From Aliishimia sp039978895 (lineage in GTDB: Bacteria > Pseudomonadota > Alphaproteobacteria > Rhodobacterales > Rhodobacteraceae): DNA of 64,000 nt. The position numbers and the translations under genes are program-made. The stretch covers positions 37,187 to 101,186 of the forward strand of contig JBDWAL010000012.1 in assembly GCA_039978895.1 (NCBI GenBank), written 5' to 3'. Positions 37,101 to 46,122 of the stretch are shown piece after piece. The notes beneath the pieces were generated by a model that was not told where the DNA came from, searched no databases, and was given only the letters and a program-made list of their open reading frames with translations. How positions within the stretch are numbered: position 1 is the first letter of the stretch; each line of letters opens with the position of its first letter.

Positions 37101-38131
37101 CCTGCCAACGCCTCTGATTGGGCCAATAAGGCATCCAACTGGCCCATTGGGATCGGCACAACATCTGTGGCCCATGTTGATGGAAACGGCATAGCGTCGA
37201 AACTGTCGACAAATGGGAGCACGCCCGCCGGGGGTAAATCCGTGAACGACGCTTGCCCGGTCGTTTCACCTATGCGCCGTAAATGAGATAGGCTTTCCAG
37301 CAAGCTGTCAACGCGGGCTTGCGTCAATCGAGGGGAGCGGCGCAATCCTGATTTGGGTTGCGCCAAGACACGCGCCAAACCACCGCCCTTGCGGGCCGCG
37401 CCATGACGATGCACCCACAAGATACGCCCGCCTGCACCTATGCCTATCAAACACAACGCGACACTGCGCGTGCTGTATTGCGCCAAGGGGGCGCCTGTGC
37501 GCTCTGCTTCGGTCAGTTCCGCAACAGCGGTGTTGATGGCCCTTGGCGCGTTTGGGCCGACACTTAGTGTATTGAGCCGCACCAATGTGATGCGCGCGCC
37601 GTCTATGATCCGTGCGTCCTGAAACGGTGCCGCATCGGGGTCGAGTTGTTGGTCACGCATGAAAGCCGCCGAACGATCTTGCGACGTTGAAAACCGCGTT
37701 TCCTCGGCGCTCACGGGCTCTAAAACCAATACGCAAATTCCACCCAACGCCGGCGTTGCTTCCGGGTTGGTGGCTGTTGCACGTGGCAGATCAGATATAT
37801 TCAACCGGATATGACGATTTAGCGTAAGGTCTTGGCCTTGAGGCGAAATCGCATATCCCGGTGACACGTCGAACCCACCGGGCGTTTCGGCCTGATCGCT
37901 CATGGCCACTTTAAACCCATCGATCACACCATCCGCCAACACCCGCGCCATCAGTCCAAAGCGGGCTTCAGCGTTTTGGGTTTCAAGGCGCAAATCATCG
38001 TGATCCAACGAACGCCCTTTGTGAAAGCGCAACCTTTGTACCCCACCATCCGGCGCAACAGAGCGCGTTGGTGCAGGTTCAATGCCAAGAGCCGTGCTTT
38101 GAGACGGGAAATCTGACAAGCGGCGGGGCAT
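34100..38131 (-). CDS. Large eCIS protein with shared N-terminal domain (third of three)
   Basis: A 1343-aa protein of unknown function. Its first 110 residues align with the beginnings of the two preceding gene products: a GxxL-type loop, a helical Q/R-rich segment, G-V-I-D-G-F-K-V, then S-P-G-Y-A-I and G-x-x-L with a closing LNISDL. The rest is long and Ala/Asp/Arg-rich with extended helical stretches (about residues 600-1150) that may form coiled coils, and a beta-rich C-terminus that includes a short WFGASGSDRISGTI segment. The start at MPRRLSDFP overlaps the previous stop in TGATG. Possible roles are a baseplate-attached fibre or collar; this is inference from size and position. Confidence 0.78.
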   Translation of the reverse strand: MPRRLSDFPSQSTALGIEPAPTRSVAPDGGVQRLRFHKGRSLDHDDLRLETQNAEARFGLMARVLADGVIDGFKVAMSDQAETPGGFDVSPGYAISPQGQDLTLNRHIRLNISDLPRATATNPEATPALGGICVLVLEPVSAEETRFSTSQDRSAAFMRDQQLDPDAAPFQDARIIDGARITLVRLNTLSVGPNAPRAINTAVAELTEAERTGAPLAQYSTRSVALCLIGIGAGGRILWVHRHGAARKGGGLARVLAQPKSGLRRSPRLTQARVDSLLESLSHLRRIGETTGQASFTDLPPAGVLPFVDSFDAMPFPSTWATDVVPIPMGQLDALLAQSEALAGYDLSQPLDEVRIYVPVPDALFEPGLLETPSVSSAFFDARSAFEQTLADRLEYRDEVIKEGNGALLLVDADERWETLQRYDPDPDAIPEEDSLPNGGTVSARDYNTEAMSVTTAWRERVPDTLLTTAQLELLEFEDNRGEGKGLRNFITKLQSGIDRGDDFIDFGFTKVQAEIYRLRQILLDAEEATKLATFPVLAGLAKGSNALAISKGLQENFQFSRLKSLQSPAAAASDSNVGNVDRQFLTAMLLPIESTKETTSLVLSGLSPSLTVPLKGTTALTGAARGDLNLGTSGNFGLTIGVDPNDAKDNITTTVPQRDAVAFAQPTVLTQASLVDSSAYLNIFNASRDIVYDEIALADAEDKRAGITFASAIPGDYRDLRTVTIADRLAASAAQQARTAALRTKADTLAGIAELEISMVGVKAPVMGIDAPEAILTRADFEVAVAGFVGDTTSSTVDRLRATLDVLQAGATSSEDIVSADLRGLDIGDQDVAKVARVLRLQQTPVLTPDMVNLVLGRRLDNDPSSSADESELLASAVEILESTVAVFRTAERRVAALRGVLKGAVSLLENLEDLVDEWRADLDAADVALSEGRHDVQAMRALFDEETARIDALRQTRRDILRNHVKFFAYARPRRLRAHSAGLTTGRMLSGVFDDPLPLALERPAKLPEDLAQMMEILRDVPIGWFDSRDALLADFAKPALLDRTYHWAANAAAIRLNARKTLAISTQLSGAVPILAARGGKAARARKTARQISGFYVDLSSRFLLARQQIDLGRVDRQDWRDKRKAAAQDLSLNDLIEGAASSTSAARALREVEQIDRVVSSLYVLLRRVPPAVRLLWADKLSVFDGTPVLTDIARLPGWTALTSEARFDIRRLHAWLFARMMPGVKEASALMSDVLQVALLLAANAESDAVVKARLEQDTTVEPGGSVELALDLGQPEIGTPVWFGASGSDRISGTIANVFKGRVQVDLSRSLTERVTLRPDMAIFVDAKRLSPTRYGR

Positions 38132-40284
38132 CACGCGAACCCCTTCGCTTTTTCGATCAAAGCTTCGGTAACTTTGTCTGGATCTTGTCCAAGCACAAAC
38201 GTCGAACGCAAACTCAGCAATGCCTCCGACCATTTTTCGCGTGAGATCGCCGCGAGGGCCTGCGCCAAAGTTGGGAACAGTTTGCTGGACATCAAGACCA
38301 TACGCGCGGCAAGGACCTCGTCACCAAAGGGGGGACGGGTTTCAAACTGCAACGCTGTCTTAGACTCAACAATTGCCGATAAGACCCCCTTCAAGTCTTC
38401 AGCATTTTGAAAGGATTGATCTTGCAACGGCACCGGCGCATGAGACCGGATTGCGTTCCCTATCGTGGACGGCCCAAGTGGAGAGAACTTTTGCGCCATC
38501 GTTTGTAACGATTGTACATTACTGTCTTTACTGGGCTGCAACAAAACTGTCAGCCCAGTGCCAAGGATCACAGGCTCAATATCGGTCACCGCTGAAATCA
38601 CATCCGGTTCCAGAGCGCTTACAATTTCCTTGGCATCGCCGCCAAACTGCACAAGACCCAATGTCATTGCCCCAATGGCCGTATATCCCCCCACCGCAAC
38701 AGCTTGCTGCTGACGGATCAAAACAGGCAACAAGTCTGCGGGGTCAAATTCCAACAGTTCTTTGAAGGCGCCCTCTAGTTTCAATTGAGCATGCAGCGCG
38801 CGCAGGCCCGGTGAGAGCATGTCAATCAAGGGTGCCGGATCAAGCGATTTGCGCTCTGGCGACACCACCACGGGATCGACTGGTGCATCCGTTGCATCCG
38901 TGACCTCGACAGGGGTTGGGATACGCTCATCGACAATCCCCGTCACAGTATCATCAGATCGTTGGAATTGGCGGCGACGTGCATACCACAACTCATTCGC
39001 TTGGCCCAACAAGGCCCGCCATTGCGCAGTCAACGCACTATCGGACGGTAACGGTGCCGGCGAGCCATTGATCAATTCATCCAACAACGCCGACGGGTCC
39101 GTCGGGGCGCCACCAACCGCAGGGGGCGGTGTCAAAGGCAACGTGGTTTCCAAAACCTCCCCCGGTGTCGTCATCCATTCCGCACGCGGAACAGGTACGA
39201 TGATCGACACAGGCGTGTTGGCCAGCACCTTATCCCCCGCCCCCAGATCAATGGGCGGCAAATGCACGGACTCGCGCAATAAGGCTTCCACCTCATCTTC
39301 TGGCACAGCCACCAATTCACACGGCACAGAGGCGGGCAACCAGTTTTGCGACAAGCGTTCTGGTAGGTCCGAGACCCCGCGCATTGCAACAGATGCAACC
39401 GGCAAACGCCCCATAGGTGGCAACGCGTCAACAAGGGTGCTTGCAGCAAGACCATTGCCCGAGTTTCCCGCAATGATCGGATCAATCATCGTGTCAAACT
39501 GTTCAAAATGCGCAACGCGGCGGGTTTGATCGACAAGTCCCAATCCAAAGATATCACCCGAAGCAGGCGCGCAAGATCGGCGCACCATCGGCACATCGAT
39601 CCAAACAATGCGGTTGCCTGACAACGCCACCATAGCCAAGGGCAAAGCCCCTGCGGGTAATTCAGGGTCTTTGGCTTCGATAAAGATACGATAAGCGGCC
39701 GCGCGTTGCCAAGTATCCGTGGACACATTGGAAATCGCGACCGGGTACGGCGTCAGCGTGAACAAGACCGCTTCATTGATGATGCTGTCTTCCAAAGTCC
39801 GCGAAGATGTGGCGCTGACCGGGTAACTGCCCACCGGATTAGACGCATATTCCACCGTGGACGCCGCCAAAACATACAGACCCGTGCGTGTTTCAAGTGG
39901 CGCTTTGGCCCCTCCACGTGCTTCGAGTAAGGCGTTCAACCGGCGTTGCGTCGGGATATCGGCCAGATCAAGTTCGACATCATCAGGCAGGTGGATCACC
40001 TCGCCACTTGGGGCAAGGCCAAGTCCGGAATTTATGCTCAACGCCGTGGCTGAACTTTCTTTGGCGGCAACTCGCAGGCCCTCGACAACCCCCTGCCCGA
40101 TCGTGCGCCCCAGATCAGATTGCCGGGTCAGGTGATAAGACTGATCCCGGTTGAACTGGTCAGCGGTCACGTGCTGGCCCTCAAACCAGGCCGTGCGCGT
40201 GCGGCGTTGATCAAACATGGTGCCCGGCTCCGTGAAGCCAGTATCGCCCAAAGGTATGCGGATCACATCAAGCTTGCTGACCAT
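38131..40284 (-). CDS. eCIS protein with shared N-terminal domain (second of three)
   Basis: A 717-aa protein of unknown function. Residues about 32-115 carry the shared domain, with WFEGQHVTADQFNRDQSYH, G-Q-G-V-V-E-G-L-R-V, and S-G-L-G-L-A-P-S-G ending in ELDLADI. The next part (about 120-330) is beta-rich with several Pro; later parts are helical. The 299-aa protein ends 2 bases upstream and the 1343-aa protein starts at this stop, so all three are made together. Similar 'ltaedFn.eq.y' N-terminal domains occur in proteins of many eCIS loci, from general knowledge, but no function is attached to them. Confidence 0.78.
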   Translation of the reverse strand: MVSKLDVIRIPLGDTGFTEPGTMFDQRRTRTAWFEGQHVTADQFNRDQSYHLTRQSDLGRTIGQGVVEGLRVAAKESSATALSINSGLGLAPSGEVIHLPDDVELDLADIPTQRRLNALLEARGGAKAPLETRTGLYVLAASTVEYASNPVGSYPVSATSSRTLEDSIINEAVLFTLTPYPVAISNVSTDTWQRAAAYRIFIEAKDPELPAGALPLAMVALSGNRIVWIDVPMVRRSCAPASGDIFGLGLVDQTRRVAHFEQFDTMIDPIIAGNSGNGLAASTLVDALPPMGRLPVASVAMRGVSDLPERLSQNWLPASVPCELVAVPEDEVEALLRESVHLPPIDLGAGDKVLANTPVSIIVPVPRAEWMTTPGEVLETTLPLTPPPAVGGAPTDPSALLDELINGSPAPLPSDSALTAQWRALLGQANELWYARRRQFQRSDDTVTGIVDERIPTPVEVTDATDAPVDPVVVSPERKSLDPAPLIDMLSPGLRALHAQLKLEGAFKELLEFDPADLLPVLIRQQQAVAVGGYTAIGAMTLGLVQFGGDAKEIVSALEPDVISAVTDIEPVILGTGLTVLLQPSKDSNVQSLQTMAQKFSPLGPSTIGNAIRSHAPVPLQDQSFQNAEDLKGVLSAIVESKTALQFETRPPFGDEVLAARMVLMSSKLFPTLAQALAAISREKWSEALLSLRSTFVLGQDPDKVTEALIEKAKGFA

Positions 40285-40286
40285 TG

Positions 40287-41186
40287 TTATCTCCTAAGTC
40301 CGTGAAGCAGCGCGAGTTCTGCTGCGGAATAGCTATAAAGCCGCCCCGAAAAATCCGGGGCCACTGCGGTGGCGTTCATGTTGAAACTGGTGTCAAAGCG
40401 CGCACCTGCGTCGTCTTCAACCAAAGGAAGCGCCAAACGGGCCAACATCACCCCGCCAAAATCCTGCTGGCCAAGGTCGTGTTCGGTATCCGCCAAACCC
40501 GGCGCGGTTGCCAACGTGTCAGGGCGTGGCGCCAAGTTTTGCCACAAGTCTTCGCGTTTGATCCGTTGCAAATCCTCTGGCGTCGGCGTCCCTGCCCCAA
40601 ACAAGCGTGCGGCCATGCTCTGCGCTGCGCGTTCATCTTCGGCGTCACGCACCACCAGATGCAGGTAAACGGCGTCATCGCTTAACGTAGCCTCAGTGCC
40701 ATCAATCTGATCGGCATTGCCTGTGGCGAAAGCAGGCTCGGGCCTGCGGGCAAATGCGCGAAAATCGGCAAACAAATCGACCAATATATGCAACGGCAGG
40801 CCATCCCCTGCAGGGCGTTGCCCGGCGGTGATCAACGCAGCCCCAAGCCCTTCATCGGCTAAGTCCGACATCCAATCGGTGATGTTCAAACAGGCATCAT
40901 GCCTCAGTTCCAGCAAGCGACCCCGGTAATCAATCGCCAACCCCGGCGTGACCTTCAGCTCAGTGCCTGCGGGGTCATCTGACGTCTGCCAAGTGACATC
41001 CAAGCCAGCAACAGTCCCCGGTCCTTGAGTATAAGCCAACATGCGGGCCAACCGTGCCCGATGATAAAGCTGCTCGGTTTGGAAATGTTGCGCCGTCAGC
41101 AACACCCCATCTGCCAAGCGCAAGCGCTCTGTCCCGGCCGCATCATCCAGCGGATCGGCTTCGGGGAACGGGGTAAAGCGGGCCAT
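40287..41186 (-). CDS. eCIS protein with shared N-terminal domain (first of three)
   Basis: A 299-aa protein that is almost only the shared domain plus a beta-rich tail. It reads LADGVLLTAQHFQTEQLYHRARL at residues about 22-44, then GPGTVAGLDV, TPGLAIDYRGRLLEL and CLNITDW. It is the shortest of the three paralogues and probably the ancestral form. It follows the gpI gene by 14 bases, so a baseplate location is likely. Confidence 0.78.
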   Translation of the reverse strand: MARFTPFPEADPLDDAAGTERLRLADGVLLTAQHFQTEQLYHRARLARMLAYTQGPGTVAGLDVTWQTSDDPAGTELKVTPGLAIDYRGRLLELRHDACLNITDWMSDLADEGLGAALITAGQRPAGDGLPLHILVDLFADFRAFARRPEPAFATGNADQIDGTEATLSDDAVYLHLVVRDAEDERAAQSMAARLFGAGTPTPEDLQRIKREDLWQNLAPRPDTLATAPGLADTEHDLGQQDFGGVMLARLALPLVEDDAGARFDTSFNMNATAVAPDFSGRLYSYSAAELALLHGLRR

Positions 41187-41200
41187 TTTGGTCTCCTCCT

Positions 41201-43525
41201 TCAGATACGGTTGTCTAACGCGGGCGTGCCGCGCAGCCGGGACTGGCCAATGGCACTCGTGCCAAGGGTCAAACCGGGAATATGTGGGGCGGGGCTGGTA
41301 CGGGTTTCGACCCCTAGCAAAGCGGTCAGGCCAAGGATCATTGAACTTGGCGCATCATAAAGGTCAGCAATCACATGGGCCGGTTTTTCCCGCCGGATCA
41401 CCCGCGAGATCAACCCGCGACGATCCGGGTCGGTTTCATCATGCACCAAGACCGTGACCCGGTGGGCCGCGCCATCAAGCAGATCATCCAACTGTGCCAA
41501 GGCCAAGTGGCGCTCTTGGCGCGAGGTCAAATCATGGTTCAGCAACTCGGGGCCAAATAAAGCGAACAAACGTTTCTCGTCTTCTGCGCCAAGGAAGAAA
41601 CCAGCGCCAAGATGCGAATTTGCATTCTGCCGTGTTCCACGTGTCAGCGGATCAAACTGATCGTCCAAATTGGCCCCAAGGATCGTGGCGAATGTCCGAC
41701 GCATCTTGAAATGCTCTACGACAACAACGCGCCCATCTGCCACGCCGCCACCCGAGGCAATATCGAGCATTCCCGTCAACCCGCGAAGCGTTCCACGCCA
41801 CGGCGCGAGCTTAGCAGCCTCAGCGATCAGGCGGCGTTTGCCACCCTCGCCCAACGCACCATCCGGAACCACACCCATCCATTGTGCCAACCAATCCAAC
41901 CCTTCAGCCGGGATCGTCAGCGGGTTGGCCAACCGGTACGCCTTTGCGATATCGCCTTCAGTCTGCGTCAGCATCCCCTCAAACAATGTCAGGAAGCGAT
42001 CCAAGAAATCGCTGCCTGCTGCGCCGGGACCATCGTTTATGGTGAACAGTTCAGGCAAGAAGCGATCCCGCCACGAGAAACGATTGCCATAGGCACGCAA
42101 TGCAAACAAACGCGGCGTGGCCGTTCCGCCCCCTTTGAAACGCAGCTTAAGGCGCAGATAACGGCCTGTGATGCGTTTGTTGTCGCCGTCTTCTTTTTGC
42201 AGGGCGCACGAAAACAGCCCGGCCCGGCCTTTCTGCGATGCGCAATCAAGTGGGCTGGCAAGCCAAGGCCGTTCACTGTCTTGTGCCAACCAAACCCCTT
42301 GAACGCCACGCCGCGATGGTGTGCCAAATGTGTGCGTTGAGAATTTGGGCGGGCCCTCAGGTTGATCTGAGGCAGACACCAAAACTTGCAATCGAGCATC
42401 GACCGGTAAAATCGCATCGACACATAGCTTGTGCCACACGAACCCTTCTTGTCCGCTATCTATCAGCCCGAGCGACACCTCGCCCCAAGAGGTGTAGGCG
42501 GCAAAAGAGACCGGGACGAGACGCCGCAATTGGCGATCAAGACCGGTGCTGCGGTAATACGCGTGACGCGTAGCGCCCGTGCAAAACCGTGCTTGTGCCC
42601 AATCACGCAAAGGAAGACGAAGCCCGAGCGGCAAGGCCAGCCCAGCGCTGTCCTCAAAATCGGGCACCCTATAGGCGCGTGCTTCAGGCCAATCGCGCAC
42701 GCCCAGCGCAACGCGTCCTTCCCCCATCGGGGCCATTGTGTGGGGCAACACAGCGCCGTCTAACGCATGACTGGCTGTTTCCCCGGTTGCGGCAATTCGT
42801 TCAAGGACAGCTGGAACCAACCCAGCAGGCCATCGCAGCAGCAAAAGTGCGCCTGTCTCATCACATGCAGCATCGATGATCTCTGACCCGGCCAGAGCCG
42901 ACAAGACGGGCGTATCTAACCGGGGTGGATCGGCCATCTCGGGTTTGGGTGCAAACACAGAGGCGCTGCGCGGCAATGTATCTAAAACATCCGGGATCGG
43001 TGTGCCCGATAGCACACGCGCCTGACGCCCAGCGCGATCCACCAACCAAACCGTATCACTAAGCGCATGTGTGCAGACCCGATCAATTTTCAAATCTGGT
43101 TCAGACAATTCCACCATGTCAAAGCGGTCCAGAAGGTCGACCCAATAGACCTTCGCGCTTTCCCCGCCCTCCAAAGCGGTTGCCACGATCAGATGACCAT
43201 TTTGGGTCCATGCCATATCCAGAATGAGCGCTTCACCGGGTGTTTGCCATATCTCATGCTCATCCTCGTCGACACGACTGGCCAACACACGTGTTCCACT
43301 TTCGGACACGCGCGCCCTTGTGCCATACCGATCCACCGTCCAACTTGGTCGCGCCGCACGTGTGCGTGCCCAAGCGCGCGTTCCGTTCCCCATGACCGGG
43401 GCGGCTGACTCTTGCAGATGGGCGCAGCGTCGCGTTGCATCCCATGCCAGTTCCCGCACAGCTTCCGGCAACAACGCGCTTTTTGTTGCAAGGCTCCAGT
43501 AGATATGGCCCGAGGCGTCTTGCAT
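41201..43525 (-). CDS. Phage tail protein I-like baseplate protein with long N-terminal extension
   Basis: A 774-aa baseplate protein. The C-terminal part from about residue 455 has a discoidin-like strand segment (RYLRLKLRFKGGG, PRLFALRAYGNRFSW) and then the gpI domain: DFLDRFLTLFEGMLTQTEGDI, DWLAQWMG, KRRLIAEAAKLAPWRGTLRGLTGML, as in P2 gpI and Afp12. The N-terminal 440 residues have repeating W-, D- and G-rich strands (HIYWSLATKSA, DMAWTQNGHLIVAT, DTVWLVDRAG), a pattern of a beta-propeller. P2 gpI is only about 175 aa, so the extension is large but is seen in eCIS relatives. ATG 43525 shares TGATG with the J gene stop; a GTG at 43531 is possible. Confidence 0.88.
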   Translation of the reverse strand: MQDASGHIYWSLATKSALLPEAVRELAWDATRRCAHLQESAAPVMGNGTRAWARTRAARPSWTVDRYGTRARVSESGTRVLASRVDEDEHEIWQTPGEALILDMAWTQNGHLIVATALEGGESAKVYWVDLLDRFDMVELSEPDLKIDRVCTHALSDTVWLVDRAGRQARVLSGTPIPDVLDTLPRSASVFAPKPEMADPPRLDTPVLSALAGSEIIDAACDETGALLLLRWPAGLVPAVLERIAATGETASHALDGAVLPHTMAPMGEGRVALGVRDWPEARAYRVPDFEDSAGLALPLGLRLPLRDWAQARFCTGATRHAYYRSTGLDRQLRRLVPVSFAAYTSWGEVSLGLIDSGQEGFVWHKLCVDAILPVDARLQVLVSASDQPEGPPKFSTHTFGTPSRRGVQGVWLAQDSERPWLASPLDCASQKGRAGLFSCALQKEDGDNKRITGRYLRLKLRFKGGGTATPRLFALRAYGNRFSWRDRFLPELFTINDGPGAAGSDFLDRFLTLFEGMLTQTEGDIAKAYRLANPLTIPAEGLDWLAQWMGVVPDGALGEGGKRRLIAEAAKLAPWRGTLRGLTGMLDIASGGGVADGRVVVVEHFKMRRTFATILGANLDDQFDPLTRGTRQNANSHLGAGFFLGAEDEKRLFALFGPELLNHDLTSRQERHLALAQLDDLLDGAAHRVTVLVHDETDPDRRGLISRVIRREKPAHVIADLYDAPSSMILGLTALLGVETRTSPAPHIPGLTLGTSAIGQSRLRGTPALDNRI

Positions 43526-45708
43526 CAGCACACCTCCGGTACGATGGGCACAGCAACAGGTCGGCCCGTGTTGTCACTTAAGCCGTTTGAGCCACCATTG
43601 AGCCCATCCAACGTTGTAGACGGCGCAGTCAGCCCCACGGCCACATCAACGTGGAGCAGCTCAGGCAATTGCCAGATTTCCACCGGCAGTGTTTGCAAAC
43701 CTGTACCCGCTTGCGTCGGCACAACCGTGAAGCCGATTTCAGATTGGCCAAAGACATTCACGCCCGTAACAGTCTGAACACCGGGAACACGCGCAAGTTC
43801 GACTTCAACATCCAAGTTACGGACGTCTCGGCCCAGCGCCCAGCCTTTCTGATCCAGACCACCGCCGATGAGCGGCCATAGATAGGTGTAAAGGCGGTCC
43901 TTGACCGCGCGAACGACTTCTTCACGGGCAAACCCTTCGCGGGTGGTCAGCGCCACAGAAATGCCCAAGGAGACATATTCCGGTGAAATCACGTAAAGCT
44001 CAGTTCCCAACGGGCGACGTGGATCAAGATGTGCATGGATGCGTTCCAACAAGCGACGATCCGCGCGCGGATTATCTGGGCGGCGTACAGGCGCGTCCGG
44101 CACCGCCATCACCGCAATGACACCCGCTTGGTTTGAAAGCCGCGTATGAGGGCGAAAACCCGGAATGACCTCAAGCCGGGCAAGGCCCATTTCCGCGCCA
44201 ATCTCCTTATAGTCTTCTTCGGTGACACAGCGATTGCGATGATGCAGCGACGCGCTCACCCGCTTTTCTGCGGCCTCAAGCGTTTCTGCGTCCACGCCGC
44301 CATGCATCGGGCTGGGTTGGTGTACGTTCAGCCCAGGCCGCTCGATCTTGGCAAGCGCTCCTTTGGCAAGGTTTCCGGCGATCCCTCCGCCCGCGCGCAT
44401 CACATCTAGGCGCACGCGGGTGCCAGCGGGTAAGCCTTTGCCCGTCAGATCATCCCCAAACACCACTTCGCCAGATTCCGCATCAAGTTCAAAGCAACGG
44501 TCTTCGCGCCCACATGCGCCAAGGTCGCTCGCACGGTCCCATGTTTGAAACCCTAATCCATGTTCAAACACTGAGATTTGCAAACTGTCGGGATCAAGGT
44601 TCCCGGCTGGAAGTGCAAACCGCATCCCCGCCTGTCCTGTGGCCGTTCCAAGCAACATGTTGGCAAAGGTTTCACGTTGATCGGCCATAACCGCGTTGAT
44701 CCCCACCCAAGACAAGGGCAAACGATCTGCCGCGTCATCAGCGCGCAACCGCAACCAACCGATAAGACGCGTGGCCAAGTCAGGGTCATCCAGACGTGGG
44801 GGGCGATCCCCGACACCTGCGTCAATCTCGTCCACGATGTCATTAGACGGCGCGCCGACCAAATCCGCACGGGGCAATACAAGTCTTAACGTGCCCTCTG
44901 CACTCAGGCCGCTGGTCCGGTCATCATCAATGGCCACATCAAGGAAGCGCAACTCACCTGCCGCGTCCATGCTTGAGACTGACCATTGCAGACCATCCGC
45001 CACAGGCTGAGATGCCTCCCCCTCGGCTTGGCTCATTTGGGGAATGATGCCGATGTTGAGCAAACAGGGTTGGTCATCAAGTGCCGCAATCGCGCTCGTG
45101 CGGGCTGCGGGTTTGTCGTCTAGCGCGAACAATCCAATCCAAAGCGTTTGGTCCAAACTTTCCGCCAAAGGATCAATTCCGTCCGGGCGCGAAAAGCTAT
45201 CAGGGCCGAACAGTTTCTCACTCGCATAAGGGGCTATGTCATCAAGCCCATAGACCTGGCCAAGCGACGCGATCACATCGCTCAGATCGCCCTGTTCTTC
45301 TTCGCTCAATCGGCGCTTGATAAAGGCGTGCCCCTCAAAAGGTTGGGCTGTGATCGGGCTCAGGGTTTCAAAAGGAACCGGGCCGTTTAACCGTGTTGTC
45401 TGTCCCACAAAGACCGAAGATGCTGCCGCCGACGCTTTATGACCTAGCTGCACCAATCCCGTCGCAGGCAGGGCCGGGTTTTGTTTCATGTTCAGCAAGT
45501 TGAGGAATTCCAAGCGCATTCGGCGCGGCGTCAGGTTGGCACGGTACAAAACCGCTTCACCCATCCACGCGAATAGATCGATCAGAGCACGTCCCGGATC
45601 ACCCGACCGCGCATTGCGCCATTCAGGCGTGTGCGCCGGAATACGACGCACCATTTCCGCGGCCAGTTCTTCGGCGCTGAGATCAGCAAGGTTCACTTGT
45701 GGTAGCAT
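43525..45708 (-). CDS. Baseplate J-like wedge protein
   Basis: A 727-aa putative baseplate assembly protein (Afp11-like). It begins with PQVNLADLSAEELAAEMVRRIP and GDPGRALIDLFAWMGEAVLYR, as in eCIS baseplate J homologues. The J core lies at about residues 470-520, with AETLEAAEKRVSASLHHRNRCVTEEDYKEI. A fibronectin-like or receptor-like strand domain occupies the middle. It pairs with gp25 and gpI to form the wedge. The start codon is directly adjacent to the gp25 stop. Confidence 0.93.
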   Translation of the reverse strand: MLPQVNLADLSAEELAAEMVRRIPAHTPEWRNARSGDPGRALIDLFAWMGEAVLYRANLTPRRMRLEFLNLLNMKQNPALPATGLVQLGHKASAAASSVFVGQTTRLNGPVPFETLSPITAQPFEGHAFIKRRLSEEEQGDLSDVIASLGQVYGLDDIAPYASEKLFGPDSFSRPDGIDPLAESLDQTLWIGLFALDDKPAARTSAIAALDDQPCLLNIGIIPQMSQAEGEASQPVADGLQWSVSSMDAAGELRFLDVAIDDDRTSGLSAEGTLRLVLPRADLVGAPSNDIVDEIDAGVGDRPPRLDDPDLATRLIGWLRLRADDAADRLPLSWVGINAVMADQRETFANMLLGTATGQAGMRFALPAGNLDPDSLQISVFEHGLGFQTWDRASDLGACGREDRCFELDAESGEVVFGDDLTGKGLPAGTRVRLDVMRAGGGIAGNLAKGALAKIERPGLNVHQPSPMHGGVDAETLEAAEKRVSASLHHRNRCVTEEDYKEIGAEMGLARLEVIPGFRPHTRLSNQAGVIAVMAVPDAPVRRPDNPRADRRLLERIHAHLDPRRPLGTELYVISPEYVSLGISVALTTREGFAREEVVRAVKDRLYTYLWPLIGGGLDQKGWALGRDVRNLDVEVELARVPGVQTVTGVNVFGQSEIGFTVVPTQAGTGLQTLPVEIWQLPELLHVDVAVGLTAPSTTLDGLNGGSNGLSDNTGRPVAVPIVPEVC

Positions 45709-46119
45709 CTATTCGCTCCCCCCAAGGTTTAGCGCGACACTGATCCCGTCCAATTGGCGAGTCAGGCGAATTCGATAGTTCAGCGTGATGCGCACGCGCT
45801 CATTGAAGTCGCCCTCGGCCTCGATTTGCAGATCATTGAGTTCGACCCGCGGCTCCCAGAGGCCAAGGGTTTCAGCCACACGGTCATGAATGCGGCGGCG
45901 GGTCAGCACAGTGTTGGGTTGATGGATGAAGTCTTGCAGCCCCCCGCCCAAGCGACGTTCCAAAAGGCGTTCCCCCCGCCGTGTCACAAGGATCGCGCGG
46001 ATCGTTTCGCGAATGGAGCCATTCAAGTCAGGCCAATTAAGCGAACCATCCGCGTCCGGCACCGGAAGCAACGGCCAGCCGAGCGGGTCAGAGGGGCGTG
46101 CGGGATTGAAGCGGGCCAT
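45709..46119 (-). CDS. gpW/gp25-family baseplate protein
   Basis: A 136-aa member of the gp25 family (Afp9-like), the conserved core of contractile baseplate wedges that binds the sheath. The signature is IRETIRAILVTRRGERLLERRLGGGLQDFIHQPN, in which the R-x-G-E-R-x segment carries the conserved EPR-like part of gp25, then LGLWEPRVELNDL. A helix-strand-strand layout and normal length support the call. Confidence 0.95.
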   Translation of the reverse strand: MARFNPARPSDPLGWPLLPVPDADGSLNWPDLNGSIRETIRAILVTRRGERLLERRLGGGLQDFIHQPNTVLTRRRIHDRVAETLGLWEPRVELNDLQIEAEGDFNERVRITLNYRIRLTRQLDGISVALNLGGSE

Positions 46120-46122
46120 GGG

